From NCBI GenBank assembly GCA_030681645.1, contig JAUXRX010000052.1:145645-209644 (forward strand): a stretch of 64,000 nucleotides of DNA, in the 5' to 3' direction. A program made the position numbers and the translations under genes. Origin of the DNA: Archangium sp. (GTDB lineage: Bacteria; Myxococcota; Myxococcia; Myxococcales; Myxococcaceae). Shown here one piece after another: positions 33,579 to 42,143 of the stretch. Under the pieces are notes generated by a model. That model worked only from the letters and a program-made list of their open reading frames with translations. It did not search any database and was not told where the DNA came from. Within the stretch, counting starts at the first letter, position 1, and each line of letters opens with the position of its first letter.

Positions 33579-35692
33579 CTGGCCTTGAGGAGGAGGACAC
33601 CGCGCGCAGGCACGGTGACGGACGGTCCGTTGAGCGACGCGCCGTCGAGGAGGTCTTCGAGCGCAGCCGCAGGCAGCCCCGAGAGCGAGGCGCTCGCGTC
33701 ACCGCGGTTGATGGCGACGTAGACGGTCTCGTCGCTGCTCTGCATCGAGTACAGCCAGGTGTCGTTGCCGACGTTGAGGGTGCTCCGCGTGCCGCGACGC
33801 AGCGCCGGATGCAGCGCGCGCGCCGTGCCCAGCTTCTGCAGCTTCGCGCGCAGCCAGAGCTGATCAACCGAGAGCCCCGCCCACGGCATCACCCGGCGGT
33901 TGTCCGGATCTCCGCAGCCCGCCAGGCCCAGCTCGTCGCCGTAGTAGACGAGCGGCGCGCCGCGACTGGTGAACAACACCCCGAAGGCCACCGCGACCCG
34001 CTCATACGGCGCGCGCCCGCTCACCACACCCGGCCCCGACCACGCGCAATTGGCGCCGTTGTCGTATTCGCCCCAGCGCGCGGGCCGCTCGCCCATGTGG
34101 ATGATGCGGCCGAGATCGTGATTTCCGATCCACGTACTCATCACCGCGTTCGCTCCGTAGAACGAGTCGTTGCCGTCCATGAAGCCCTTCAAGTTGGACA
34201 GCGGCTCGGCACCACGCACGGTGGCCTGCAGCAGCACGCGCCGGAGCGGGAAGTCGAACTGCCCGTCGAGCTTCGTGGCCGGGTCGATGAACGAGCGCAG
34301 GTAGCCCTGGTTCCCGAAGTCGTAGGTCTCTCCCACCATGTAGAAGCGCTGCCGCGGGCTCTGCGTAGCGTGCACCTGCGCCTCGAGCGCCTGGCGCAGC
34401 GCGGGCAGCCACGAGCCGTCCACGTGCTTGATGGCGTCGGCGCGGATGCCGTCGAAGCCCACCCGCTTCACCCAGTCGACCACGTTGTTCACCGAGTAGG
34501 TGCGCGCCGCGGCGTTGGTGAAGTCCCAGTGCGGGAGATACGGGGTGAACCAGCAGCGGTGGCCCTGGGAATTCCACGGGCACACGCCGCTGTCGTTGCA
34601 CACACACTCGCCGCCGTTGAACTGCAGCGGGTAGAACCACGAGGGGTGCTGGCGGAACACCTCGCTGTCGAGGTGCACGTGCACCATCGCGTAGTCGAGC
34701 AGCACCTTGAGCCCCGCGGCGTGCGCCTCGTCCACCAGCTCCTTCAGGTCGGCCTCGGTGCCGAAGCAGCGCTCGGCCCGCGTGACGTCGCTGGGCCAGT
34801 AGCCGTGGTACGCGGAGTACTGCCGCCCATCGCCGCCCGCGCCCGAGCCGTCGAAGTTCTCCACCACGTCGGTGAGCATCAGGGTGTTGACGCCCAGCTC
34901 CTGGAAGTAGCCGGCGCGGAGCTTCTGCGTCACGCCCTTCCAGTCACCGCCCGCGTAGTTCGCCGCGCCCTGCACGCCGGCGACGTTGCAGTTGTTGGCC
35001 GCATCGCCGTCGAAGAAGCGATCGACGAACACCGAGTAGATGACCGAGTCGCGCCAATCGAACACGCCGGGGGTGGTGACAGGCGCGGCGCAGGTGAAGG
35101 TGGCCGGGCACGTGGTGGCGGCGAGCTCGCTGTTGGTGATGCCGTCGGTGGTGGCGGTGGCGGGGTTCGAGGGATCGAGGATCCAACTCGAGCCGTCGAG
35201 CACGAACTTGTATTGCACCGCGCGGCCCCACGGCACTGACACGCTGCCTCTCCACGTCACGCCGCTCTTCGTGAGGGGAACACCCTGCGTCCAGCCGTCG
35301 TCGGCGAAGTCGCCGCGCACGGACACCGAGGTCTCGCTGCCCGCGGTGAGGGTGAACTCCACGGGGCAGCGCTTGAGCGCGTCGGTGCACATCGGTTGCG
35401 TTGCTCCACCGCCACCGCCACCGCCACCGCCGCCAGTCTCGCCGCCACCGCCCGTGGCCTGGCCTCCTCCACCGCCGCTCCCGCCGTTGCCTGCGCCGAC
35501 GCCTGCGCCAGTCCCTGCGCCCGTGCCAGCACCGGTCCCCGCGCCGGTGCCGGCGCCCGCGCCCGAGGTCTGCTCACGAGGGCCGGGGTCGAAGCGCTCG
35601 CGCTCCTCGCCGAGGGGTGGGCGGGTGGTGGTGTCGCCGCACGCGACGAGCGCGAGGACGGTGAGGGAGATGAGGCGTGGGCGAATGATCAT
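33575..35692 (-). CDS. GH13 alpha-amylase lipoprotein with N-terminal CBM48/CBM20-like domain
   Basis: 705 aa. The lipobox is LALVAC. An Ala/Gly/Thr linker (TGAGTGAGTG, then GGGGG) leads to a starch-binding E-set domain (about 105-200: CPVEFTLTAGSETSVSVRGD, then VQYKFVLDGSSWILDPSNP). The GH13 barrel (about 210-620) has VIYSVFVDRFFDGD, YAMVHVH, GFDGIRADAIKH (nucleophile), MVGETYDFG (acid) and WIGNHD, with LVYYGDELGL. The C-terminal beta domain follows. First gene of the starch operon, with the porin start inside its stop. The divergent lipoprotein at 35911 is a free-standing relative of its binding domain. Confidence 0.93.
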   Translation of the reverse strand: MIIRPRLISLTVLALVACGDTTTRPPLGEERERFDPGPREQTSGAGAGTGAGTGAGTGAGTGAGVGAGNGGSGGGGGQATGGGGETGGGGGGGGGGATQPMCTDALKRCPVEFTLTAGSETSVSVRGDFADDGWTQGVPLTKSGVTWRGSVSVPWGRAVQYKFVLDGSSWILDPSNPATATTDGITNSELAATTCPATFTCAAPVTTPGVFDWRDSVIYSVFVDRFFDGDAANNCNVAGVQGAANYAGGDWKGVTQKLRAGYFQELGVNTLMLTDVVENFDGSGAGGDGRQYSAYHGYWPSDVTRAERCFGTEADLKELVDEAHAAGLKVLLDYAMVHVHLDSEVFRQHPSWFYPLQFNGGECVCNDSGVCPWNSQGHRCWFTPYLPHWDFTNAAARTYSVNNVVDWVKRVGFDGIRADAIKHVDGSWLPALRQALEAQVHATQSPRQRFYMVGETYDFGNQGYLRSFIDPATKLDGQFDFPLRRVLLQATVRGAEPLSNLKGFMDGNDSFYGANAVMSTWIGNHDLGRIIHMGERPARWGEYDNGANCAWSGPGVVSGRAPYERVAVAFGVLFTSRGAPLVYYGDELGLAGCGDPDNRRVMPWAGLSVDQLWLRAKLQKLGTARALHPALRRGTRSTLNVGNDTWLYSMQSSDETVYVAINRGDASASLSGLPAAALEDLLDGASLNGPSVTVPARGVLLLKAR

Positions 35693-35813
35693 GTCGAAGC
35701 TCCGCGCGGGCGCGTGAGCACGGCGCGTGCCGCGCGCGAACCCCGTGGAACCCCTTGCGGCGAAGCCCCGGGAAGGAGCCTCCAGGGACGCGAGTCCTCC
35801 GTTCGGGACTCAA

Positions 35814-35884
35814 CTCCCTCTCCCTGCGGCAGCGGGGAACGGCGAACTCGCGCCTCGAGGGGAAGGAGGGCTGGGGTGAGGGGC
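35814..35884. repeat. Dispersed palindromic repeat, copy 7 (long form)
   Basis: CTCCCTCTCCCTGCGGC, AACGGCGAACTCGCGCCTCG, then CTGGGGTGAGGGG. It lies in the divergent promoter region between the GH13 gene (start 35692) and the binding lipoprotein (start 35911). Confidence 0.88.
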
Positions 35885-35910
35885 GAACTGCCGTAGAGTC
35901 ACAGCGCCTG

Positions 35911-36312
35911 ATGCGATTCCCGCTGCTCGTCCTCGCCCTCTGCGGCTGCACCCTGACGCCCATCCCCGACGTGTCGTCGGAGTGGCTGGAGCCCTGCGAC
36001 CCGAGCCTGCGCCAGTGCGTGGTGCCCTTTCGGCTCAACGCCACCACCGAGACCTCGGTCGAGCTGCGTGGCGACTTTCGCGACGGCGGCTGGGTGCAGG
36101 GCGAGCCGATGGTGAAGGACGGCGGCGTCTGGGAAGCGAGCATCACCGCCGGCTGGGGCAGCCCGGTTCAGTACAAGTTCTTCATCGACGGAAACCGCTG
36201 GCTGCTCGACCCGGCGAACCCGAAGAGCGTGCCCGACGGCAAGGGCAACACCAACAGCCTGCTCGAGAACATCAGCTGCGCGAAGTGGACCTGCGTGCCT
36301 TCGACGCGGTGA
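35911..36312 (+). CDS. Stand-alone starch/glycogen-binding-type lipoprotein
   Basis: 133 aa. The lipobox is LCGC (Cys 13). The whole mature protein is one E-set domain: CVVPFRLNATTETSVELRGD, GWVQGEPMVKDGG, then SPVQYKFFIDGNRWLLDPAN. It aligns with the N-terminal binding domain of the GH13 enzyme at 33575-35692 in order of motifs and Cys placement (both end NTNS or ITNS, then a Cys-x(3-5)-Thr-Cys). It has no catalytic domain, so it probably holds starch at the surface for the divergent enzymes, like SusE-type binders in principle. Confidence 0.75.
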   Translation: MRFPLLVLALCGCTLTPIPDVSSEWLEPCDPSLRQCVVPFRLNATTETSVELRGDFRDGGWVQGEPMVKDGGVWEASITAGWGSPVQYKFFIDGNRWLLDPANPKSVPDGKGNTNSLLENISCAKWTCVPSTR

Positions 36313-37278
36313 CTACCAGCCGCACTTCGAGTTGCTGCCTCCACCGCTGAGCAGCAATGCGAACGTGGTGAGATGATCCGTGGTGCCGCACAGGACATCT
36401 CTGGCACCCATCGTCTTCTTGTCCAGGCAGTCGTCCTGGCATTGCCACTTCGAGGCCGCCTCGTCGAAGTACGCGAGGCAGGCACCTTCGCGCGGAGTCC
36501 CCGCCTTCACGTCGACGCAGAGCTCGAGCACGTCGCCCGGTCGAAAGGGCGTCACCGCGAGATCGAACACCACCCCGGACCAGGGCAGCTTCTCGTCTGA
36601 CGGGCGCACCGGCGTCGCCCGCTGGGTGACGGCGCGCGGGACGCCGGCCAGGTGCACGGTGGTCAGGCGCACGTCCATGCCGGTGGCTGCGGCCACCTGG
36701 TCGTCGGAGAGGAGCTTGGTGTCGGTCACCGGGTTCCGCGTGAGGCACACGCCCCGGCCGGTGCACGCCGCGCCGCCGCAGCAGAGCAACGAGTCGGGCT
36801 CGGTCGCCGCGCGCCCCACGAAGGCCTTGCTCAGGTGCGTGGTGAGCGCGTGCACCTTGCCGTCGGTGCCCCACCACGTCGGCACCGGCGCGAAGGTGCC
36901 GTCGGCCTGCGTCCAGTACACGATGGGCAGCTCTGCGCCGACCGGAGGCGTGGTGAGGGTGAACGTCACCGAGACCTCGCTCGCGAACGTGGTGCCGTCG
37001 GGCCCGAAGTCGAAGACAGGGGTCAGGGGCGTGACGCCCGCGAGCGCAGGCGGGGCCTCGGAGGTGCGCTGCACGTCGAGCTCCACGGTCGTGGTGAGCG
37101 CACCCGCGGGCACCTCGAGGTGCAAGCCCTCGACGTCGAGCGCGCCGCCCGTCGTACCCACCACGACCTTCGGCTGGCCGGCGTCGAGCGCGCCCGCGTC
37201 GGGCACCGGCGTCATGGGCTGCGAACAGCCGGAGAGGAGAACCAGCGCGAGGACGACGGTCGAGGTGAGTCGGGACAT
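36313..37278 (-). CDS. Lipoprotein with ZU5-like domain
   Basis: 321 aa from ATG 37278. The lipobox is LLSGC. After a PDAGALDAGQP spacer, a ZU5-like beta domain (about 45-150) has VVVGTTGGALDVEGLHLEVP and VFDFGPDGTTFASEVSVTF. The C-terminal region (about 160-321) is Cys-rich (LLCCGGAACTGRGVC; CQDDCLDKK) and ends NSKCGW. Probably a surface-exposed binding protein. It is convergent with the binding lipoprotein, stops adjacent (36312/36313). Confidence 0.72.
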   Translation of the reverse strand: MSRLTSTVVLALVLLSGCSQPMTPVPDAGALDAGQPKVVVGTTGGALDVEGLHLEVPAGALTTTVELDVQRTSEAPPALAGVTPLTPVFDFGPDGTTFASEVSVTFTLTTPPVGAELPIVYWTQADGTFAPVPTWWGTDGKVHALTTHLSKAFVGRAATEPDSLLCCGGAACTGRGVCLTRNPVTDTKLLSDDQVAAATGMDVRLTTVHLAGVPRAVTQRATPVRPSDEKLPWSGVVFDLAVTPFRPGDVLELCVDVKAGTPREGACLAYFDEAASKWQCQDDCLDKKTMGARDVLCGTTDHLTTFALLLSGGGSNSKCGW

Positions 37279-37380
37279 GGCGGAGGTCTCCACTGCGGGG
37301 CGGCGCGCATAGCGGCACTGCGTGGGAATGTCGACACAGGAGCCCGTTCGCCCCCCAGCGGCCGTTTGCCTCTCCCCGAT

Positions 37381-38214
37381 TCACCACACGCCGACGAGCT
37401 GCAGCGAGGTGCCCAGCGGCACGAGCGTCACGGCGGGCCGGGCCTCGGGCTGGCTCGCCCACCACCACCAGGAGATACCCGCGGCCACCGCGCTCGCGAG
37501 GCCCACCACCAGCGACACGTCGGCCACGATGAACTCGCGCGAGATGGCCGCGGCCTCGGCGGGGTCACAGGTCTTCGTCGCCGCACACGGCTGCGCCACC
37601 AGCGTCGCGAGCCGGCCCTTGCCCGATAAGCCGAACAGCGTGAAGCCGAGCCCACCTGCGACGGCACCGGCGGTGAAGAGGACCGGCACCGCGACCGACC
37701 GCCGCGCCCCGGGCACCGGCGCCGCCGGGGTGGTGACGGCAGGCGGACTCACGGGTGCCGCGCCGGCCTCGAGCTCGAAGACCACCACGCGGTTCTTCTC
37801 ACCCTGCACCACCACGAGCCGCTTCGTTCGCTGCGCGCCGTGGGACTCCACCGTCACGTCGTGTTCGCCGGGCTCGATGTCCTGCGGCCGGCCGGTGAGG
37901 CGGTCGAGCCACGGCGCGCCGTCGATCCGCACCAGCGCCCGCGACTGGTCGACGCCGCCGACGCGCACCACGATGTTGATGCTGGGCATCGCGGCCATCA
38001 CCTCTTCCAGCCAGCGCGTGCAGTCCGCGCTCACCACCTGGGGACAGGAAGGCGCGCTGCACAGCTCGAGCTCCTGCCGGGCCGAGAAGAGCGCGCCCTG
38101 CTTGAGGTGCTCCTGGCCCGCGCCGCTGGCGACGACACACTCCTGCACCGAGGGAGGGGTCGCCGCATGGGCCCACGCGCTGAGCAACACCGTCATCGTC
38201 AGGAAGCGCTTCAC
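37381..38214 (-). CDS. Exported kinase-linked protein with two C-terminal membrane helices
   Basis: 277 aa from GTG 38214, which overlaps the kinase TGA (GTGA). Signal peptide MKRFLTMTVLLSAWAHA. An N-terminal Cys-containing domain (CVVASGAGQEHLKQGALFSA, then CSAPSCPQ) is followed by a PEGA-like beta domain (about 75-145, IDIEPGEHDVTVESHG-like order), a Pro linker, and two membrane helices (about 180-200 and 235-255). Coupled to the kinase at 38211-39512. The plan matches 8293-9228, suggesting a recurrent periplasmic partner of Ser/Thr kinases. Confidence 0.7.
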   Translation of the reverse strand: MKRFLTMTVLLSAWAHAATPPSVQECVVASGAGQEHLKQGALFSARQELELCSAPSCPQVVSADCTRWLEEVMAAMPSINIVVRVGGVDQSRALVRIDGAPWLDRLTGRPQDIEPGEHDVTVESHGAQRTKRLVVVQGEKNRVVVFELEAGAAPVSPPAVTTPAAPVPGARRSVAVPVLFTAGAVAGGLGFTLFGLSGKGRLATLVAQPCAATKTCDPAEAAAISREFIVADVSLVVGLASAVAAGISWWWWASQPEARPAVTLVPLGTSLQLVGVW

Positions 38215-39512
38215 AGACACTCGACCTTGTACCGCTTCACGCCCTGCGCATCGATGACGTACGGCGGGTTGCAGCTGGGCTTCGGCGGCGGCTTCTTCTC
38301 GAGCACGGGGCGCGGTGGCCTGGAGCCTGGCATTGCTGCGTCGACTCCTGCGTCGACTCCTGCATCGACTCCTGCATCGACTCCTGCGTCGACTCCGGCG
38401 TCGATTCCGGCGCCCCTCACCCCGACCCTCTCCCCCCCTGCGGGGGGAGAGGGAGACAGGAACCACCAGGCGGCGACGACCAGCGCGACGGCGAGCAGGC
38501 CCATCCACGCTCCGCCGCGCGGCTCGGGCTTCTGCGTGGAGGTGGGCTTCGACGGGACGACGACCTCGAGGGTGGCCAGCGCCTGCACCAGCTGCTGCCG
38601 CGCCTCGAGCGTGTCGCCCACGAGTGACTTCACCCAGGCGGCCACCTCCGAGGCGGTCGCCACGCCGCACGCCTCGATTGCGTCGGCCAGCTCGGCGGCG
38701 GTGGCGAAGCGGGACTCCGGGTCGCGTTGCAGCGTTCGATCGAGCACGGCCTGCAGGGGCGGCGAATCCACGCCCACCGAGGCGAGCGTGGGCACGCGGC
38801 ACAACAACACCTGACTGAGCAGCGCCGCCTCGTTCGCCCCCTGGAAGAGCTGCCGGCCGGCGAGGCATTCCCACAGCACCACGCCCGCGGTGAAGAGGTC
38901 CGAGCGGCGGCTCGCCTCGCCGTGCACCTGCTCGGGCGAGAGGTAGGCGAGCTTGCCCTTGAGCTGCCCGTCGGTGGTGCCCTGCAGCCGCCCCCGCGCG
39001 CGCGCCACGCCGAAGTCGGCCACGCGCGCCACGCCGTTGACGTCGACGATGACGTTGTGAGGGGAGAGGTCGCGGTGCACCAGCTCGAGCGGCTGCCCAT
39101 CTTCGCCCCGCGCGTCGTGGGCCGCGTGGAGCCCGCGCAGCGCGCCCACCAGGATCGCGGTCACCACCCGCGGGGGCGGCCTGGTGCCGAGCTCGCGGCA
39201 CCTGGTGAGCAGGCGCTCGAGCGACTCGCCGTGCACGTACTCGAGGACGAGGAAGAGCTCGTCGCCTTCCTCCACCACGTCGAGCGTCTGCACCACGTTC
39301 CCGTGGTGCACGAGCGCCGCGAGCCGCGCCTCGTCGATGAGCATGGCTCGCGCCTGCGGGCTGCCGGCGAAGGCGCCCAGCATGCGCTTGATCGCCACCG
39401 TGCGGCGGAAGCCCACCGGCCCGTCGAGCCGGCCGAGGTGCACGCTGGCCATGCCGCCGACCGCGAATGGCGCGCCGAGCACATACCGACCAAGGCTGCG
39501 GGTGACGGCCAT
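38211..39512 (-). CDS. Membrane-anchored Ser/Thr protein kinase with repeat and DAGV tail
   Basis: 433 aa from ATG 39512 (GGAGG upstream; TTG 39533 is an unlikely alternative). The kinase domain (about 8-270) has AVGGMASVHL, TVAIKRM, HRDLSPHN, DFGVARARG and YLSPEQ. A membrane helix lies at about 345-362 (WMGLLAVALVVAAWWFL). Directly after it a dispersed repeat (38412-38457) is read as LSPSPPAGGERVGVRGAG, followed by six DAGV units from a 12-base tandem repeat, then a short Cys-containing C-terminus. The normal periplasmic sensor appears replaced by low-complexity sequence. It lies downstream of a FHA activator and is coupled to the exported protein at 37381. Confidence 0.9.
   Translation of the reverse strand: MAVTRSLGRYVLGAPFAVGGMASVHLGRLDGPVGFRRTVAIKRMLGAFAGSPQARAMLIDEARLAALVHHGNVVQTLDVVEEGDELFLVLEYVHGESLERLLTRCRELGTRPPPRVVTAILVGALRGLHAAHDARGEDGQPLELVHRDLSPHNVIVDVNGVARVADFGVARARGRLQGTTDGQLKGKLAYLSPEQVHGEASRRSDLFTAGVVLWECLAGRQLFQGANEAALLSQVLLCRVPTLASVGVDSPPLQAVLDRTLQRDPESRFATAAELADAIEACGVATASEVAAWVKSLVGDTLEARQQLVQALATLEVVVPSKPTSTQKPEPRGGAWMGLLAVALVVAAWWFLSPSPPAGGERVGVRGAGIDAGVDAGVDAGVDAGVDAGVDAAMPGSRPPRPVLEKKPPPKPSCNPPYVIDAQGVKRYKVECL
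38335..38408. repeat. 12-base coding tandem repeat (Asp-Ala-Gly-Val)
   Basis: Six copies of GTCGACTCCTGC or one-base variants on the plus strand encode DAGV units in the kinase tail. It abuts dispersed repeat copy 8. Confidence 0.85.
38412..38457. repeat. Dispersed palindromic repeat, copy 8 (inside kinase gene)
   Basis: GCCCCTCACCCCGACCCTCT, CCCCCCCTGCGGGGGGAGA, then GGGAGAC. It is translated within the kinase, just after its membrane helix, in the orientation opposite to copy 1. Confidence 0.88.
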
Positions 39513-39542
39513 TTCGCGCGCATCCTCCCTCAAGCGGAGTGG

Positions 39543-39573
39543 AAAAAGGGGACAGGCTGCCTGTCCCCTTTTT
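39543..39573. terminator. Bidirectional intrinsic terminator, perfect 15-base stem
   Basis: AAAAAGGGGACAGGC (39543-39557), one base, then GCCTGTCCCCTTTTT (39559-39573). It lies 3 bases after the stop of the FHA activator at 39577. A on one side and T on the other make it work in both directions. The sequence also resembles a hairpin that recurs in many bacterial genomes. Confidence 0.75.
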
Positions 39574-39576
39574 TCA

Positions 39577-40899
39577 TCAGAGCTCGTGCTTGCGCAGCAG
39601 CCGGTTCACGTAGCTGCGATCGAGCCCGGCCGCGTCGGCGATGGCGCCCGCGTTGCGGCCCACCTTGCTGATCAACGCGCGCACGTACTCGCGCTCGAGA
39701 TGATCAGTCCACCGCTCTCGCAACACCTTGAACGGCACGGAGGGGTCGACCGCGAGTGGGTTGTCGCCCGCCGGCGCGGCCACGGCAGGCGGCGCGGCGT
39801 CGACGCCCTTGAGCATGCCCAGCGCGCGGTCGAGGCCCAGCGCGCTCACCCGCTCGGCGAAGCTCTTGAGCTCGCGCACGTTGCCCGGCCAGCGGTGCGC
39901 CCGCAGCGTGGCGAGCGTGGCGTCGTCGAGGGCGGGCCCGTCTTTGAGGAAGTGACCGAGCAGCAGGGGAAGGTCATCGGCGCGCTCACGCAGCGGCGGC
40001 ACCTGCAGGGGCAGCACGGTGAGGCGGAAGAAGAGGTCTTCGCGAAACTGGCCCTGCGCCACCATCGCCTCGAGGTCGCGGTGCGTGGCCGACACGAAGC
40101 GAACGTCGACCGGCGTCTGGGCCGTCTCGCCCACGCGGCGCACGGTCTTCGACTCGAGCACGCGCAGCAGCTTGGGCTGCATCGCCAGGGGCAGCTCGCC
40201 CACCTCGTCGAGGAAGACGGTGCCACCCTCGGCCGCCTCGATGGAGCCGACCCGCGCGGCCACCGCGCCGGTGAAGGCGCCCCGGGCGTGGCCGAAGAGC
40301 TCGGCCTCGAGCAGGTTCTCGGGGAGCGAGGCGCAGTCGACCACCACGAAGGGCTTCGCCGAGCGCCTGCTGGCGGCGTGGAGCTCGCTGGCGACCAGCT
40401 CCTTGCCGGTGCCGGTCTCTCCGTGGATGGACACCGCCGCGTCGCTGCCTGCCACGCGGGTGAGCTGCATGAAGAGCTCGCGCATCGGCTCGGAGCGCCC
40501 CAGCAGCGCGCCGAGGCGGTCTTCGGGCCAGAGCGCCACCTTCGCGGGCTCCGAGAAGGTGATGGTGAGCTCGGTGGCGCCCACCCGGAAGTGGCCGCTC
40601 TGCTCGAAGCGCACCCGCTCGACGCGCAGGCCGTCGACCCAGGTGCCGTTGCTGCTGCCGAGGTCGCGCAGCCACACGCCGCCGTCGTCGAGCTCGAGCT
40701 CGGCGTGCAGCCGGGAGACGCGGGGGTCGGCCAGCGGCACCTTCACGCCCTCGGCGGCGCCGAGCACCACCTTGCCAGCGAGCGGAAACGACTGGGGCCC
40801 GCGGGTGTCCTTCCAGCCCAGCGTGGCGCCGCGGCGCAGGCGGGTGAGGTTGAGGGGCAGTGAGCGATCGAGCTCGGTGTGGGGCGAAGTCGGGGTCAC
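39577..40899 (-). CDS. FHA-domain sigma-54-dependent transcriptional activator
   Basis: 440 aa from GTG 40899, with GGAG 7 bases before. FHA domain (about 20-105): SRLHAELELDDGG and DLGSSNGTWVDG. AAA+ domain (about 120-350): Walker A GETGTGKE, GAFTGA and Walker B GGTVFLDEVGE, all canonical. A C-terminal Fis-type helix-turn-helix ends NRLLRKHEL. It should activate sigma-54 promoters after FHA recognition of a phosphothreonine protein; the kinase gene 65 bases downstream is the obvious partner. A terminator between them may limit readthrough. Confidence 0.93.
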   Translation of the reverse strand: MTPTSPHTELDRSLPLNLTRLRRGATLGWKDTRGPQSFPLAGKVVLGAAEGVKVPLADPRVSRLHAELELDDGGVWLRDLGSSNGTWVDGLRVERVRFEQSGHFRVGATELTITFSEPAKVALWPEDRLGALLGRSEPMRELFMQLTRVAGSDAAVSIHGETGTGKELVASELHAASRRSAKPFVVVDCASLPENLLEAELFGHARGAFTGAVAARVGSIEAAEGGTVFLDEVGELPLAMQPKLLRVLESKTVRRVGETAQTPVDVRFVSATHRDLEAMVAQGQFREDLFFRLTVLPLQVPPLRERADDLPLLLGHFLKDGPALDDATLATLRAHRWPGNVRELKSFAERVSALGLDRALGMLKGVDAAPPAVAAPAGDNPLAVDPSVPFKVLRERWTDHLEREYVRALISKVGRNAGAIADAAGLDRSYVNRLLRKHEL

Positions 40900-40945
40900 G
40901 GCTCCGAAGTTACTCCCATCCCGAACGGAGGAGCGGGAGACCGGC

Positions 40946-41596
40946 TCAGAACAGGTGAGGGATGACGCGCCAGCGCACCCGCGCGGCATAGTCGGCGTAG
41001 CCCCGCAGCTCAGCCCGCAGCAGCGCGTCTTCCAGCAGCGTGCGCCGCACGAAGACGGCGATGACCAGCAGCAGCGGCAGCCCCGACAGCCACGAGCCGA
41101 GCGCCACCCCGGCGCCGAGGCTGACGAAGACCACCGCCAGGTACATCGGGTGCCGCACCAGCGCGTAGGGCCCGGTGGTGATGACGCGCTGCTCGCGGTC
41201 AGGCTGCAGCCGCACCGCGCTCGACGCGAAGGGGTTGGTGAGCAGGGTCCAGGCCACCAGGCCGAAGCCCGACGCCACCGCGACGAAGCCCAGGACCTGC
41301 ACCGGCAGCGGCACCACCGTCCAACCGAAGCGGGCGTCGAGCCCGGCCAGCGCCAGGTGCGCGAAGAAGGGCAACGCCACCAGCCGCTGCGTGGCGCGAT
41401 CCCGATCGCTCGGGGGCTTGATGCGCTCGGCCAGCAGCCCGGGGCTCCACCGCGCCAGGGCGGTGAAGGTCGCGCTGAAGCTCCCGAGCAGCAACCCCAG
41501 GTACGCCCAGAAGGCCCAGAGGTCGACCCGGCCGGCGAAGAGGAACAGCACGGCCCCGAACACCGCGGTGGGAATCGACAGACGAACGAACATCAT
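40946..41596 (-). CDS. Isoprenylcysteine methyltransferase-like membrane protein
   Basis: 216 aa from ATG 41596. Five or six membrane helices are predictable. The C-terminal block TGPYALVRHPMYLAVVF, then LLEDALLRAELRGYADYAARV, is the signature of the ICMT/phospholipid-methyltransferase-like superfamily, binding S-adenosylmethionine at the membrane. The substrate in bacteria is unknown. The MarR gene ends 82 bases upstream, so it is probably the regulated partner. A longer in-frame start overlapping the MarR gene has no hydrophobic head and was rejected. Confidence 0.8.
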   Translation of the reverse strand: MMFVRLSIPTAVFGAVLFLFAGRVDLWAFWAYLGLLLGSFSATFTALARWSPGLLAERIKPPSDRDRATQRLVALPFFAHLALAGLDARFGWTVVPLPVQVLGFVAVASGFGLVAWTLLTNPFASSAVRLQPDREQRVITTGPYALVRHPMYLAVVFVSLGAGVALGSWLSGLPLLLVIAVFVRRTLLEDALLRAELRGYADYAARVRWRVIPHLF

Positions 41597-41678
41597 GAAG
41601 CGGAGCCGCCAGCAGCGGAATGCTGCGCGAGACCGACGGGAGCGAAGCGGACGGCTGGCCGAGGCGGAGCGACGCAGA

Positions 41679-42122
41679 TCATGGCAGGACCTCCAGGGCA
41701 CGAAGGGTGGCGCGCAGCGCGGTCTCGAGCTGGCGGCGCACGGGCTGCGGCAACCGGCCCATCACCCGCTCGAAGCCCTTGCGCCGCAGCGCCTCGACGC
41801 GATCGACCAGCCGCGCGCCCCGCCGCGACAACCGCACCACCGTGCGCCGCGCGTCGCCGGGGTCGTCCCCGCGCTCGACCAGCCCCTTCTTCTCGAGCTG
41901 GTTGACCAGGTGGCTGGTGGTGGCCTGGCTGCGCTTCATGCGGGCCTGCAGCCCCGACACCGTCATCGGCCCGGCCTCGGCGATCTGAAACAGGGCGATC
42001 GACTGGGGCAACGACAGGTCGAGCCCGGCCATGCCGGCCAGGCCGTCCTGCATCTGGTCCACCACCCGGTGGCGGAAGGACACGAGCGCGGACCAGAGGT
42101 CTTCAGGGGGAGGCGATTGCAT
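41679..42122 (-). CDS. MarR family transcriptional regulator
   Basis: 147 aa. The winged helix (about 45-110) has MTVSGLQARMKRSQATTSHL, then LEKKGLVERGDDPGDARRTV and VRLSRRG, the MarR signature. It probably controls itself through the palindrome at 42128-42143 just before its ATG, and the downstream methyltransferase-like gene. The ligand is unknown. Confidence 0.92.
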   Translation of the reverse strand: MQSPPPEDLWSALVSFRHRVVDQMQDGLAGMAGLDLSLPQSIALFQIAEAGPMTVSGLQARMKRSQATTSHLVNQLEKKGLVERGDDPGDARRTVVRLSRRGARLVDRVEALRRKGFERVMGRLPQPVRRQLETALRATLRALEVLP

Positions 42123-42127
42123 CGATA

Positions 42128-42143
42128 CGTCGATATATCGACG
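42128..42143. promoter_or_regulatory. Candidate MarR operator
   Basis: Perfect 16-base palindrome CGTCGATATATCGACG, 6 bases before the MarR start codon (CAT at 42120-42122). Further GTCGATA/TATCGA half sites flank it over 42121-42151. Its AT core stands out in the GC-rich surroundings. Confidence 0.7.

Noticed and set aside
39543..39573. Riboswitch or attenuator
   Set aside because: A perfect short stem with A and T tracts 3 bases after a stop codon is explained by a bidirectional terminator.
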